Assembly: GCF_932276165.1 (NCBI RefSeq)
Contig: NC_064008.1
Span: 6,391,001 to 6,455,000 of the forward strand
Direction of reading: 5' to 3'
DNA from: Plutella xylostella
Taxonomy: Eukaryota > Arthropoda > Insecta > Lepidoptera > Plutellidae
DNA length: 64,000 nt
Below, piece after piece: positions 22,701 to 32,655 of the stretch (position 1 is the stretch's first letter; every line of letters starts with the position of its first letter). The position numbers and the translations under genes were made by a program. A model generated the notes under the pieces. That model searched no databases, was not told the origin of the DNA, and saw only the letters and a list, made by a program, of their open reading frames with translations.

Positions 22701-23864
22701 ATAGGGTCGTGTGCGCAATGCGCGAGTGTGCGCAGCGCCCCCCCGCGCGCCCCGCCCGCGCCCTGGCCAGCTGAGACGGCGCCATGGACTAGGATACATA
22801 TAGATTATTTATCCATCGGTCAAAGAACCTACTTAGTCATTATTGATGCATATAGTAAATGGCTTGAGTGCCTATTTATGAATAGAGGTACTTCGACGGG
22901 TGCGCTTATAAGAAAATTAAAGGAAATATTTTGTACATTTGGCATACCTAAAGTTCTAGTTTCCGATAATGATGTAAAAATAAAATCAGCTCAGTTTAGT
23001 CATTTTTGCACTGTTAATGGCATTCGTCACGTCACATCGCCAATCTACCACCCGGCTAGTAACGGACAGGCAGAGAATTCTGTTAGAACCTGCAAGAAAA
23101 TGTTGAAGTGTATTTTACACGATGATGTCTCACAAACTGAACTAAATGAAAAGTTTTTAGGCTATATATTCCAATATCGCAATACCACCCATTGTTCAAC
23201 TGGTGTATCTCCGGCGATGTTAATGTTAGGGCGTGAGTTAAGGTCAAGACTGGATTTGATATTACCGGACTCTGATTGTAAACATAGAAAACATAATAAT
23301 AATAGCAGTAGACAATTAGTAGTTGGCGATGTGGTTTGGCTGCGATGGTACGAAGCGAAAAAGGAACTATGGACGTTAGGTAAAATATTAAATTTATGTG
23401 GTAATCGTATGTATAATGTTTATGCCACCGACTATAATGTAAGTTGTAGAAGACACATAGATCAATTAAGAAAAAAATCGGGCCTGCCCAATGTTAAAAT
23501 GATTTCAGACGAGAAAGAGACACATGATAGCTTGCCGTCTCACTCGCAGGTGTTAGTAGATGATGATGTAACAAGTTCGTTAAACTCACCCCAGGCATGT
23601 TCCTCGTCTGTAACAGCTGTTACAAGTGAACCTCAGCATCCACCTTTAAGGCAAAATTTAGAGGAGGAGGAGGATGATTGGGCCGAGGCGCAGGAGGAGG
23701 CTCCTAGTAGTGTAGGGCCGGTAGACGAGCAGGCAGGCGCCGTGGCGGAGACCGCGCGACCCCCCGCGCCCCCCGAGCCCGCTGACGGGGGCGGGTTGTC
23801 GAGCGATGTCCGCGCACCCCGCCCGGTGCGAGCATGTCGCCAGAGGAATGTAAATTATAAGTAA
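19758..23864 (+). CDS. Gag-Pol polyprotein, Ty3/Gypsy Mag-clade retrotransposon
   Basis: A 1368-residue open frame without frameshift. The start ATG (AAAATGTCT) is the first in frame and lies 64 bp past the LTR. Gag: capsid-like residues 1-200, then two CCHC knuckles (C-X2-C-X4-H-X4-C) at about 206-219 and 226-239. Protease: D301-S-G at about 285-385. Reverse transcriptase at about 430-610 with D521 (IDLSNAYNQ) and a W-L-D-D box (D580, D581) in place of the usual Y-x-D-D. RNase H at about 720-850 (D727, E769, D796). Integrase with H952, H955, C985 and C988 zinc site and D1016, D1070, E1106. No chromodomain. The tail (1290-1368) is acidic and proline-rich. All catalytic residues are present, so it may still be functional. 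Several GC-rich blocks (20040-20350, 21890-22010, 22300-22340, 22730-22780, 23690-23830) interrupt an otherwise AT-rich gene. Confidence 0.95.
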   Translation: MSFIGNLSVFDHNIQEWPVFKNRLEQFIKLNGIKEDSKGALLITYLSDDTYRLARNLLHPKVLEDVKFEDLVLKLDEHFTPKRCLLAERQKFYEARKATGESIQEWAVRVRGLAVYCEFGTALDQLLRDRFVLGLSAGAERDRLFEVDAEKLTFVKAQEVAQQAASARQARAAAVVKEEPVYRVSGARAGPAAASRAPAGDDTWRCAVCGLKNHDAIKCRFKNYRCQVCGVRGHLRKVCKSAKNASHSRVHNLDTEPAEVGDCNDGYECKECNVFNMRYVSYSPILMKVTVNNTKLEMELDSGSGSTVISDKIYKAEFNDIKLNKCDLKMCLYNGHKISPLGYFVAKVQYLNNSHELKIYVVQNGGPPLLGRDFMAKFNICLQISNNKINETVPIELPQLMKEFSVLFNDELGKFNKCTVDLKLKDGVSPKFFKARPIPFALKQAVEDEINRLVTLGILVPVNYSNYATPIVPVLKDNGKVKIADFSVTLNKDLQIDKYPMPRIEEVFAKLGGGECYTKIDLSNAYNQWVLSDSLTTINTCKGLFKYTRLVYGLANAPAIFQKSMETLLAGIDGVSCWLDDVAITGPTKDIHLARLREVLSRMRDAGLRLQKEKCVFFQESVTYLGYVISKNGLSTCKKKVEAILEAPRPKNTLEFKRFLGVVNYYRNFVPNASAKLSPLHDLLRANAKWEWGESQENAFTSVKNELACDRMLAHFDPDAQLVLTVDAGPQGLGAVLAQLDAAGTERPLAFASRSLSTSERNYSQIQKEATAIVYGVKHFHQYLYGRQEPFILKTDHQPLLSIFGNKAGISVMTASRLQRYAILLSAYNYKIQYIKTDKNVVADYFSRAPPPQPEPAAAASTGEDYSYLKFLDTNVSPVKFHDIQKATKSDRVLQIVIKYMNHGWPRKVTCRNILPYFYCKAELEFEDGCIYRGHRVVIPTEYRDHMLKELHTSHLGVVKSKCAARSRFWWPSIDKDIESWIGSCAQCASVRSAPPRAPPAPWPAETAPWTRIHIDYLSIGQRTYLVIIDAYSKWLECLFMNRGTSTGALIRKLKEIFCTFGIPKVLVSDNDVKIKSAQFSHFCTVNGIRHVTSPIYHPASNGQAENSVRTCKKMLKCILHDDVSQTELNEKFLGYIFQYRNTTHCSTGVSPAMLMLGRELRSRLDLILPDSDCKHRKHNNNSSRQLVVGDVVWLRWYEAKKELWTLGKILNLCGNRMYNVYATDYNVSCRRHIDQLRKKSGLPNVKMISDEKETHDSLPSHSQVLVDDDVTSSLNSPQACSSSVTAVTSEPQHPPLRQNLEEEEDDWAEAQEEAPSSVGPVDEQAGAVAETARPPAPPEPADGGGLSSDVRAPRPVRACRQRNVNYK

Positions 23865-23974
23865 ACAATAGAATGTTATCTAGTCATAAGTACATATTAG
23901 AAGTAAGTCTATGATTGTTATAATGGTTAATACTTATTATGTTTTTTCTGTTGTCTTCAGGTTTTCTGAATAGT

Positions 23975-23984
23975 GTGGGAGGAG
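23975..23984 (+). promoter_or_regulatory. Polypurine tract of Gypsy element
   Basis: GTGGGAGGAG lies directly against the TG of the 3' LTR, the expected plus-strand primer position. Confidence 0.8.
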
Positions 23985-24056
23985 TGATATATATGAACAT
24001 ATATGTGGGTAGGCTCCCGTGCTCAAACAGTAATAAACCAGCATCCATGCGCAACG
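23985..24056 (+). repeat. 3' LTR, left portion (72 bp)
   Basis: Matches 19587-19658 with one difference, then breaks at AACG, where the 4-kb insertion begins. The LTR resumes at 28085. Confidence 0.9.
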
Positions 24057-24207
24057 TGTAACATGCCCCCCCTACACAAACACGGCTAAACCCTAAACTA
24101 CCTAACTGCTACGTAAGCTGCCTAATCGCTATGCATTTTTCCGCCCTAACAACCCTAACTGAAGTGAACGTAATGCTAAATGTGTTTTGCATTATTCGTT
24201 TGGCCAA

Positions 24208-24290
24208 AGCGTGATCGTCTAGTCTAGTGGTTAGGACTCTACATTGCCGAAGTAACACAAGTTCTTTTAGGAGTTTGAGAGAATCCCTAG
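24208..24290 (+). repeat. tRNA-like patch inside the 4-kb insertion
   Basis: CGTCTAGTCTAGTGGTTAGGAC resembles the 5' half and A box of tRNA-Glu/Asp, but the downstream part has no proper B box (TTCTTTTAGGAGTTTGAG). It is a degenerate tRNA-derived fragment, not a gene. Confidence 0.4.
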
Positions 24291-24722
24291 CCTAGCTCAT
24301 AATACCTAGCCTATTTATTTGTTAAGACAACAGAACAAAGCACAACCAATAATTATTTCTTAATATTACTATAATTTAGAAAGACAAAATTTATTAAAAT
24401 AAATATAAAATTATGTACTAAAAATGGTTTGTAGTTAAAATAAATGGTATATATGAATGTTTATGTAAAATTATGTTATAAAAGGATTTGTGGTTAAAAT
24501 ATATAGTATATAGGAATATGTATATGAAATGATGTATAAAAAAGTTTGGTAGTTTGAAAGGAAGGTATGCCCCACCTCGCACACCCTATGAAGTTCGACC
24601 AGATCTATCCGCCAGACCCATTTACCTCTCTAGCCCACTGGCTCCTTTCAAACTGGTCTTGTTAGTAGTTAGTCAATCTTTAGACATAGATCTATTGATT
24701 GGGATTCAGATGATGCTAATGA

Positions 24723-24984
24723 TATATAATAGATATTTGGCACGGGTATCCCCTGAGCCTAGTTATGCACTTTGGACACGGACATTTCCTGAGTCTACTA
24801 ATGCATTTTTTCGACACGGATATTTCCTGAGTCTACTTATATAAATAATATGATGTGTAATAATTATTTGGCACGGGTATTCCCTGAGCCTATATATGCA
24901 CTTTGGACACGGACATTTCCTGAGTCTACTGATGCATTTTTTCGACACGGATATTTCCTGAGTCTACTTATGTATTACCTCACA
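24723..24984. repeat. Tandem duplication, 131-bp unit x2
   Basis: TTTGGCACGGGTAT at 24736 recurs at 24867, followed in both copies by 'CCCTGAGCCTA', 'GGACACGGACATTTCCTGAG' and 'TTTTTTCGACACGGATATT'. Within each unit 'ACGG-TAT/CAT-TTCCTGAG' occurs three times, so the unit itself grew from a shorter repeat. Confidence 0.85.
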
Positions 24985-25224
24985 GTACAATAGCTTCCAA
25001 TAAAATATATTATTAAAATATTATTACTCTCTCCCATTTCAGCTTGTGTCAAGGGCAATCCCTCAAATGTATCTCCAAGTTGTAGGTTTCAGAGTTATGT
25101 GACAATTAATATTTTATCAATGCTGACTTGTATCCGCCATGGAATTCCTACAGACCGTTGGAGACGGGACTTCCCTCTTCTCTTGGTCTCACACAGCACA
25201 AGTGCAACACTTATCAATAAATAA

Positions 25225-25305
25225 CTGTCATCATGTCCTCTTGTATATACATAGTAGTTCAATATAAAGAAGAATTCAATTCAGCAACTGCTTTCCTTTA
25301 CCCAA
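25225..25305 (+). promoter_or_regulatory. Possible LTR-type transcription/polyadenylation region
   Basis: CTTGTATATACATAG then CAATATAAAGAAGAATTC... resembles the R-region neighbourhood of insect LTRs, where an AATAAA-like hexamer sits next to a CAATTCAGCAAC start. Tentative; no experimental or second-copy support. Confidence 0.25.
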
Positions 25306-26497
25306 GCTGATAAGAAATCAACTCAATTCATTAATTAGTAGTAAGAAGGTTATGCACTATGAAAAATACTGTATATTGTCTTAATCAATCATATAGGAAG
25401 TTTAGTTAAAATATAGATGAGTTGGTGCTCCTATGGTCATCAACCAACCATTTGACTCTAATGATATAAGTAATTGAAGGTATTTATTTTATTTAAATGA
25501 TAAAGTATAAAGTGAGAACAAAGTTGATGCTTCTATGCCACCATCAGACTCAATTACCATATTAAATTTTAATTTTGTTTAATAGGTATTATCAACTTCT
25601 CATCCAAACCCAAATCAACAATTTCTGAATAATTATGTAAGAATTGTTATAGCAAAATAGTCATAGTCAGCCAGGTTAGATGTATATAGTCTATGTACAA
25701 ATATATATAATATTTATGTAATGGGAAGGCCACATGTACGTTATTCTGTTGTCCAACATTTAACTAACCGTTTTTATATTAAAGAAATATAGATCTATGA
25801 ATCCTAATGATCCTTGATTTATAAATTAAGCGCTTATATACTATACCTTCTTCATTCTATAACAAATAATACCACTTATCCATAAATAGCAAATAATTAA
25901 TATATTGCCGATTATCAACATACAACCTCCTAGGTCCCTATAACACAGAGTTACCAAGTAATATTCCTCAACAAATTAAATACCTATTTATATCGCCATC
26001 CGTCATACAGAGTGATCAGAGTGTTTAAATTTGAAAACTATATCCATATATCCAGCAACCATGTCTCCTAAGTTCAATAGATACCGATAATATGCCAGCG
26101 TCATCTATATGATATATTATAATTAATACCCTGCCTCCTGCATAGGTATGCTGCTTTATCTATTCATAAAATAATGACACATAAAATACAGTAAAATATA
26201 AAATTAATTCAATAACAAGGAAGATGAATGGTAGAAAATACCACCAACCTGCTGCTTAGAGACCCCACATTTTAACCTATAAAGAATTACGCCATTCCGC
26301 CAACTCGTTCTGGAGATGTAGAGTCTCTTAGCTTTATTCAACTCGACAGCACACGATGAGTCTTATGAAAAGCCACTGTTAGATTTTACTAATATTTCCC
26401 TAACTATTCCTCTCTAATTTTTACAACATGATTGTAACAGGCAGGCGGATAACTACCAGTCACTTTTGCATAACTAATCCCAATAAGTTGACTTAAA

Positions 26498-27014
26498 CTA
26501 TAAATGCTGTAAAAGCTAAGTCAATTCGTTCGTCAGTACGTTTTTAAGGATCTTCATCATCAACAGCCTTCTATCGTCCACTGTTGGGTATAGGCACAAG
26601 ATAATAACTAGGGCTTTTCCCTTATACAGTGAGATATTAATTAAATAAAGGAAAATATAAATTTAAATTAAACGTGTCGGATCGAACGACAACGTGAGTA
26701 AGTAATCGACTCCAACGTTTCATTGTTCCTATCAACCTATAATTTAAATAATTATTAATAATTTACATCTAAATTCCTCCTATAAATACTGTAAAGCTAA
26801 GACAGCTTGTACGTCACGATATACTTTAAACCATTATCATCATCAGCCTTCTATCGTCCACTGTTGGACATAGACACAAGATAATTACTAGGGATTTTCC
26901 TTTTTCCTAGTAAGATATTAATTAAGTACAGGGAGATATAATTTTATATTCAATGTGTCGGATCGAACGACAACATTAGTAAGTAATCGACTTCAATGTT
27001 TCATTATTCCTGCC
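26498..27014. repeat. Duplicated ~235-bp block (282-bp spacing) with TATA-like motif
   Basis: CTATAAATGCTGTAAAAGC at 26498 and CTATAAATACTGTAAAGC at 26780 start two diverged copies that share 'CCTTCTATCGTCCACTGTTGG', 'ACAAGATAA' and 'GTGTCGGATCGAACGACAAC', ending at about 26733 and 27014. The motif TCGTCCACTGTTGG is the reverse of a LINE/SINE 3' tail. Confidence 0.8.
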
Positions 27015-28084
27015 AAAAGCATAGTTAATAAGTAATTAATCAAAACCAGAATTACACATTACACAAGAAATAGCCTACTCGGCTTGAAAATGAGCTAACA
27101 GTGGCTAGTAAATCTGCCTAAGGTACTTACCTGGATCTCAGCCGCAGGAACCCACTCACTTATAAAAATACATTTTAAACTTTCCCCCGCAGAATTTCGC
27201 ATATATTCTTAACTTAGTTATTCCCTCAGTTGACACCGTTATAAGTTTACCAGGAATGACCAAGCAAACTATTCAGAAAACTGGCATAATTTAATAGGAT
27301 TAAAGATAAAGTAACAGGGATTAAGTACATGAAGTCCTTAACCTGAACTCAAAATAGCCAAAGGCCTGATGTTATCACACGAAGTTCTACAGGGACACCC
27401 GCCCCGACCCCACTCCCGAAATCTTATTTATGCAAACCCATAAGCCCCGCCCAACGACCCCTACCTCCGATCGACTCCTTCGATCGATACATCCCTACTT
27501 TCCCTACTAACAAGATAATTATTCCCCATCCTAACTACAGGCGGCGCCACTGAGCTAGAAAATAACACAACTATAACATATTTTAAGTAATAAAACGATG
27601 ATCTATACTTCTAAAATTATCGATAATTAATATTATAATTATTTACTCATTTTAAGTCCTGATTCTTTCTTTTCCAAGGAGGTACGTACGTAGTACGTAA
27701 TGTGTGCGAATCTGGTATTCCTAATAAAACTAACAACTGTGACGACATTCATTTCAATATTCAAATAATAATTAGGTTCCAGAGTCATATTAAAGACTGA
27801 AACATAATATCTCTCAACACTAAAACTTGTCCTAGGTATCTATCGATTCGAACCACACAATACCCACCCCTAACATTACCATATTATATTAAGAACGAAA
27901 ATGCGTCATCTAGTCTAAATGGACCTCGTTAGATGGCGTTAATGTCTACTTTGCTATATGGTTGTGTTTACCAACCAACGTATAACACTTCTTTTGCTTA
28001 TAATAAAATCTATTGCAAATCTATCCATAAGTATTGAAACAATGTATAAGTCTGCTACGGACGGACTATGTTCCGTTACAAACG

Positions 28085-28119
28085 GTTGTTTTACTTGCTT
28101 CCTTAGGCCGTACACTACA
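28085..28119 (+). repeat. 3' LTR, right portion (35 bp)
   Basis: GTTGTTTTACTTGCTTCC... matches 19659-19693 with one difference and is followed by the ATTAT duplication (28120-28124). It completes the LTR interrupted at 24056. Confidence 0.9.
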
Positions 28120-28299
28120 ATTATCCACTTTTTCCTTAGAGTTTTTTTAGTACTACTTGTACGTTTATTCTTTAGTGGCAAATCAGTAGGGAATAATAGA
28201 GTTATTATCTTGATCAGCCGTCACATAAAAATATTGTAATTTAAAGATACTCTATCTATAATAGAATCCTACACCTACCGTCACTGACCATTAAAATAC

Positions 28300-28610
28300 T
28301 TGGCATTATGCGAAAGAGAGCCGCCTCTTTGCTCTGCAGGGTGCGGGCCAGCTCCAACTCTATCCTGAGGACAATAGGTGGGAGGTACGACTCGCCCATC
28401 ATGTGTCATCTTGCTGGGATTTTGGTGGACTACAGACAGGTACATCTCACAAATGTAAGATAGCTCTTGTGTGTTTTTAATTGTGTACTGTGTGTTTTAT
28501 TTGTTTAGAATATAGATACTAACATAGGCTAAGTACATTGTAACTAATATACCTAGACCTTTAGTTGTCTGTTGAATAAAATAAATTAAATTAAATTAAA
28601 TAAAACTCCA
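28300..28610 (+). pseudogene. LINE 3' end with (TTAAA)n tail
   Basis: 28310-28440 can be read as an R-K-R-A-A-S-L-L-C-R-V-R-A motif followed by several more residues, which looks like an ORF2 C-terminus. It is followed by AT-rich 3' UTR and ends in AAATTAAATTAAATTAAAT at about 28577-28600. Too short to assign a clade. Confidence 0.4.
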
Positions 28611-28689
28611 CATAATTTCCAAATCATCATCCATTATGATGACACTAACTTTTTGTACAACTTCCTCATTTATATTCAAAATTGTCTCT

Positions 28690-28830
28690 CTTAGCTCGTA
28701 GGGTTGCCTGGAAGAGATCGCTTTTATCGGTAAGGCCGCCCTTATTGTATTATAGATTTTAAGTCTTCAATGTTATTTTAAGTGTTTTATGTACACTTAA
28801 GTTATACTACTACTACTACTAACGCCTAAA
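28690..28830 (+). repeat. LINE 3' UTR fragment
   Basis: Contains 'GGTTGCCTGGAAGAGATCGC' and 'CGGTAAGGCCGCC', the 3' UTR signature of a widespread lepidopteran LINE, and ends in a (CTA)n run near 28805-28821. Confidence 0.55.
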
Positions 28831-29039
28831 CCCTTGCAAAAATAATTCCCTACTCTACTAAAAACCCGACTTTCCCCGTATTCCGGCAGGGTTTCCCCTG
28901 AATACAGCTAGTTAGGGAGGTTCGAAGTCATTCATTACTGGAGTATTGTTCGACAGTTTGATATTCCCGCGATGTAGGTCGTGGGTACATGATTACGTAA
29001 CACTTTGATAAAGATAGATAAAAAGTATTTATTCGGTGT

Positions 29040-29310
29040 CTAGCACCACACACCAAAAAATAATAATAACATAAGTAAGTACACAAAAAATAAAACAAAA
29101 AAACGAAATTAAAATTAAAAGTGAAACAAACAAACAAAAGAACATGAAGAATAATCAAAAAATAATAATAATAATATATATAATGGTGTGAGTTGTCCAG
29201 CACCGAAAAGGCCCGCGCCTCAGCTTACACCGCTACAGATGAGGTGGCATCCACCCACCTGACGCGGCACTGGTTTTCAGTCGCGTCCTTTGGGTTGATG
29301 GGCTTATTAA
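29040..29310 (-). repeat. LINE 3' end on the minus strand
   Basis: The minus strand reads 'AACCCAAAGGACGCGACTG', 'GGTGGGTGGATGCCACCTC' and 'GTGCTGGACAACTCACACC', then (ATT)n and an AT-rich tail. This resembles a LINE C-terminus/3' UTR seen across Lepidoptera. No RT remains. Confidence 0.4.
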
Positions 29311-29909
29311 AATACACTCATGAGCTTAGATTAACAAAATATTGTTGCTCACTAGTAATGAAAAAGATCTAGTGACAAATAAAGCTTTCGGAGCAAACAC
29401 AGACGTTAATTATCTGGTTCTAGCAGAATTACCAGCGCTGTATAATTTTTTGTACAGCACATGCTGAATCAGAGCCATTTTGCTGACATAATACACACCA
29501 CAATTATTGTTATTCTTCATGTCACTGTACCTATTGATGTTGATTGCATTTGTGATGTGTATTTTTTTAGTAAATAAACGATGTGCCTATGCCTAAATAG
29601 CACCACAGTTTTTAAAAAAATTAGGCAAAAAAAGGTTTAAAATATTATGAAGTGGAATGAGCCTACCAACCCGTCTGCAAGATCAAAACAAATGAAGGAC
29701 GAAACCTTCATGAGACAAAGGATGGCAGAAATCATTTAAATCACTTAATTATGCTAAATATTTTGCTGAAATTATGTAACATTACAGAGGAACGTGAAAC
29801 GTACCTGCTATTGAGTGTACAGTCAGGTACAAAAATATATGACCAATCTCAGATATTCTTATAATACGGGAAAACCTTTTTAGGCCAAGTAAAGTTCGCC
29901 GGCAACATC

Positions 29910-30081
29910 TAAAGTCCGTTTTTTTATGTCACATACTAAATTGACAGATTCTGAACGGTTCATCATTAGTCGATTGTCCCGCGATTAAGTGACCTATCGT
30001 TCTACTGGCGGGACAATTGACTGTTGATGAACCGTTCAGAATCTGTCACTTTAGTATCTGAGGGTAAAAAACAGGCTTTAG
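29910..30081. mobile_element. Hairpin MITE, ~50-bp arms
   Basis: 29933-29982 (ATACTAAATTGACAGATTCT...) pairs almost perfectly with 30008-30057, around a loop GATTAAGTGACCTATCG. Weaker pairing continues outward (TAAAGTCCG / CAGGCTTTA). Confidence 0.8.
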
Positions 30082-32521
30082 TGTATCATAAATGTTATAA
30101 AAAACTTCTCAAAATGATGCGGGCGTATTGACAGTTTCGAACTTTCAAAAGGGATATCTTCAAAGTGTAAACGGTAGCGAAAATTTCGCTAGCCACGTCG
30201 AGTTGCCAATGAAAAATACCCTGGTGGCATTTTCCAATACTTTTGACGTTTACTGAGATTCATTCTGATAAAGTGCAATTTTGTACTGTGCAAACGTGGC
30301 GTGGGACGCCCTCCGGCCTAATGCAGTGACCTCAGACAGATATTGAATACTAACGTGAAATGCAATAAAGTATCATGGTAAATTTAAATGTTGTTTTCAA
30401 TTTTACTTATTATAGATCATCTAAACTATGGTTTTATTAATGTATAATCCTGTAAAGGTATGTTACACACACAAATATTTTCTTTAAAATAATGTAAGAG
30501 TAACGGAGTCTTTACTTACTTCATTTAATATAAGTTCTTAAACAGTCCAACCCTATTTTATTATAAATGTTATGAGTTCGGTTATTTTTAAGAGATTGTT
30601 GTTTATAAAGGTTTTCATAACAGCTTAGAGCATTAGCCATAACGAGATATGAAACTTTCCTTCTTCTAAATTTAATATGGTAGTGTTATTTTTGCTAGTT
30701 AAAAGCTATCCTATAATAAAATTAAAAATTATCAATAACATGATGTCTATTGTTGTAACATTATGTCTATCTTTTGTAAGTTAAAAATATATAAGTAAGT
30801 TAGTTAATAGGTACCTAATCATAGAATGAGAAGTGCGACTCCCTCCCTACAGACCAACCAATATATACTTTGTGGGATGTATTAGGAGCTTATTTGTGAA
30901 ATAAATATATGTAGGTATTCATTTATTCATTCATATTCACTTAACAAATATGAACATTGAACATTTCTCAAGCTATATGCACCGATCGCAGAGTACCTAA
31001 TCAATATACCGCGCACAAATCAAGTTTGAAACTTAAACAAGCCAGCAAACCAATTACGCTGTGAGTGTTAAATTAAATTGAAAACTGAATCAAAGTGAAT
31101 CAGGAACTCTGAGCGAGACTGCTACTCAATGGCGCATATTCTGAGTGATGTTCTGGTTTTGACACGATACAAATTATGTTTAACTTTATGGTATTGTATT
31201 TTATGTTTAAGTAAGAGGAAATTCTAGCGCCGAATTAAATGAGCGCGGCACTGTGCCGTGACGGTCACTTACTAATATTGAATAAGTAGTTGAGAAATGA
31301 CATATTATTATCTCAAACACGTAGGTATAGTCAGCAAATAAATAAGTATCTTCCCCAATCCCCACCGCTTACACTTTCATTTTAAAATCTATCGACTACG
31401 ACGATGATATTGAGATTCGAGAGTACTCATTTTAAATATTTAATGTGTATCATATACCTAAATAATTTTATTATTCTGTTAACCTTTTTTTTGCGAAGAA
31501 ATCTAAGTTAGAATCAATAAGTTTTTGAGAATATATGGCATACAAACGAAAACAAAATAAAACTTAAGTAAACATAACACCATCTTTATTTGCGAGTTGA
31601 AACGCCACCGAGAATAGCATTGCCTGTTTCGTATCGGAAAATGTCGTTTCATTTTAGAGCTGTTATTTTTGTCAGGAACTAGGAACCTGATTTCCAGTGT
31701 CGACTCAAATGATTGGAACTGACGTAAAATTATTGGCTCCTTTACAATACAGGAATTTTGGCTTTCCCTCCGTAATACGGAGAGTCTAACTTCGAGTATC
31801 ACGATGACGCTTGCAAACCTCATGTAAACTGAACACTATAAATATTAACCCCTTGATTTATATAAAAGTTATAGGAAGTTTTAGGTATTAAATGTTTTGT
31901 CTCTGTGAAAGAACAATTGGTGGTTTAGAGAACGTTTACAAAGCTCTTCAAAACACAGAAGTTTAGACGCTGTGTGACGATCAAACAGTCAAAATGCCAA
32001 CATTTGAGTTATAAAAACATTTATAATGTCTAAAATAACAATTCTTCTTCTATCGTGTGAATGCACTAAGCTAACTTCCTCCAGTGTTTTGCTACTTTTA
32101 TTGCGAGATCATTGGCCTTACTAAGCAAAATAACAATTTATAAGTTTATTCTTACGGTACCTACGCAATAAAAAATCCCACTAATGACTAAATTCAACCT
32201 TTCAAACAAAAAAAAATCGATACTTATTCAATCCCTAGCTGTTACGATGCCACATACTGAAACAGACGCGACTCTGAACTTATAACAACTCTCTTTACCC
32301 TGCAAGAGTTTAAAACAATTTGGCATTAGAAAGCTCTTTCACAGCTCTTACGTAGTTTAACAGCTTCTGACCACAGGCTGCGGGAGTTAGGCTTCGTTAG
32401 GGACCCATTGTCGCCGTGGGAGCGGTTTTATTTTTGACGCAATTTTCTGTTTCGTTTTACTTTTTGACTAAAACTGGTGGATTTCTGACGATGGTTATAA
32501 ATTGAGATTAATAAAAGTAAT
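30082..32521. other. No recognisable gene
   Basis: AT-rich, without a convincing frame or retroelement motif. 31845-31900 (AACCCCTTGATTTATATAAA, GTTATAGGAAGTTTTAGG) resembles a diverged arm of the MITE at 11110. The 106-codon minus-strand frame at 31503-31823 has no recognisable motif and I do not consider it a gene. Confidence 0.35.
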
Positions 32522-32549
32522 ATACAGAATGTTGCAAAAAGGGTATACT

Positions 32550-32655
32550 AAGCCGAAACCAGCAAGTGCATGTGCATGTTATATCTAAGCCCGAAACTGA
32601 AATCAGAATTTTGGGCTCAAATACATATAACATGACACATGCTGGTTTCGGCTTA
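32550..32655. repeat. Hairpin repeat related to 39612-39785
   Basis: AAGCCGAAACCAGCAAGTGC and CATGCTGGTTTCGGCTTAG form the ends. 'TATATCTAAGCCCGAAACTG' also appears, reversed, near 39715. Preceded by 'TTGCAAAAAGGGTATACTAAG', which recurs near 4740, 39765 and 53217. Confidence 0.6.

Larger units (their letters stand above)
24057..28080. mobile_element. 4,024-bp insertion with TG...CA ends and AACG target duplication
   Basis: The ends are TGTAACATGCCCCCC and GGACTATGTTCCGTTACA, so it starts TG, ends CA and has a 6-bp inverted repeat TGTAAC/GTTACA. AACG occurs at 24053-24056 and 28081-28084. Perfect 5'-TG/CA-3' ends with a 4-bp duplication point to integrase-mediated insertion of an LTR-type element. 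I find no second LTR copy inside, no frame above about 100 codons and no RT motif. It could be a very long solo LTR or a non-autonomous LTR derivative. The interior holds a 131-bp tandem duplication, a 282-bp-spaced duplication with TATA-like motifs, and a tRNA-like patch. Confidence 0.75.
19587..28119 (+). mobile_element. Full-length Ty3/Gypsy (Mag-clade) LTR retrotransposon, split by a 4-kb insertion
   Basis: Order: 107-bp 5' LTR, serine-tRNA-like primer site, one gag-pol frame, polypurine tract, 3' LTR. The LTRs start TGATATATATGAAC and end CGTACACTACA. The 3' LTR is cut in two by 24057-28080; removing that insert plus one AACG gives a 107-bp 3' LTR. Two substitutions separate the LTRs (about 19625 C versus T, and 19681 T versus G), so the element is young. 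No envelope frame follows pol. Very short LTRs and tRNA-Ser priming are traits of the Mag clade (Bombyx mori mag). Without the insert the element is about 4.5 kb. Confidence 0.9.

Noticed and set aside
24208..24290. tRNA-Glu/Asp gene
   Set aside because: Only the 5' half resembles a tRNA; no B box and no closing stem.
19587..28119. Endogenous retrovirus with envelope (errantivirus)
   Set aside because: No third frame follows pol before the polypurine tract; features fit a Mag-clade retrotransposon.
31503..31823. 106-codon minus-strand gene
   Set aside because: No recognisable domain, AT-rich low-complexity C-terminus, and no supporting signals.
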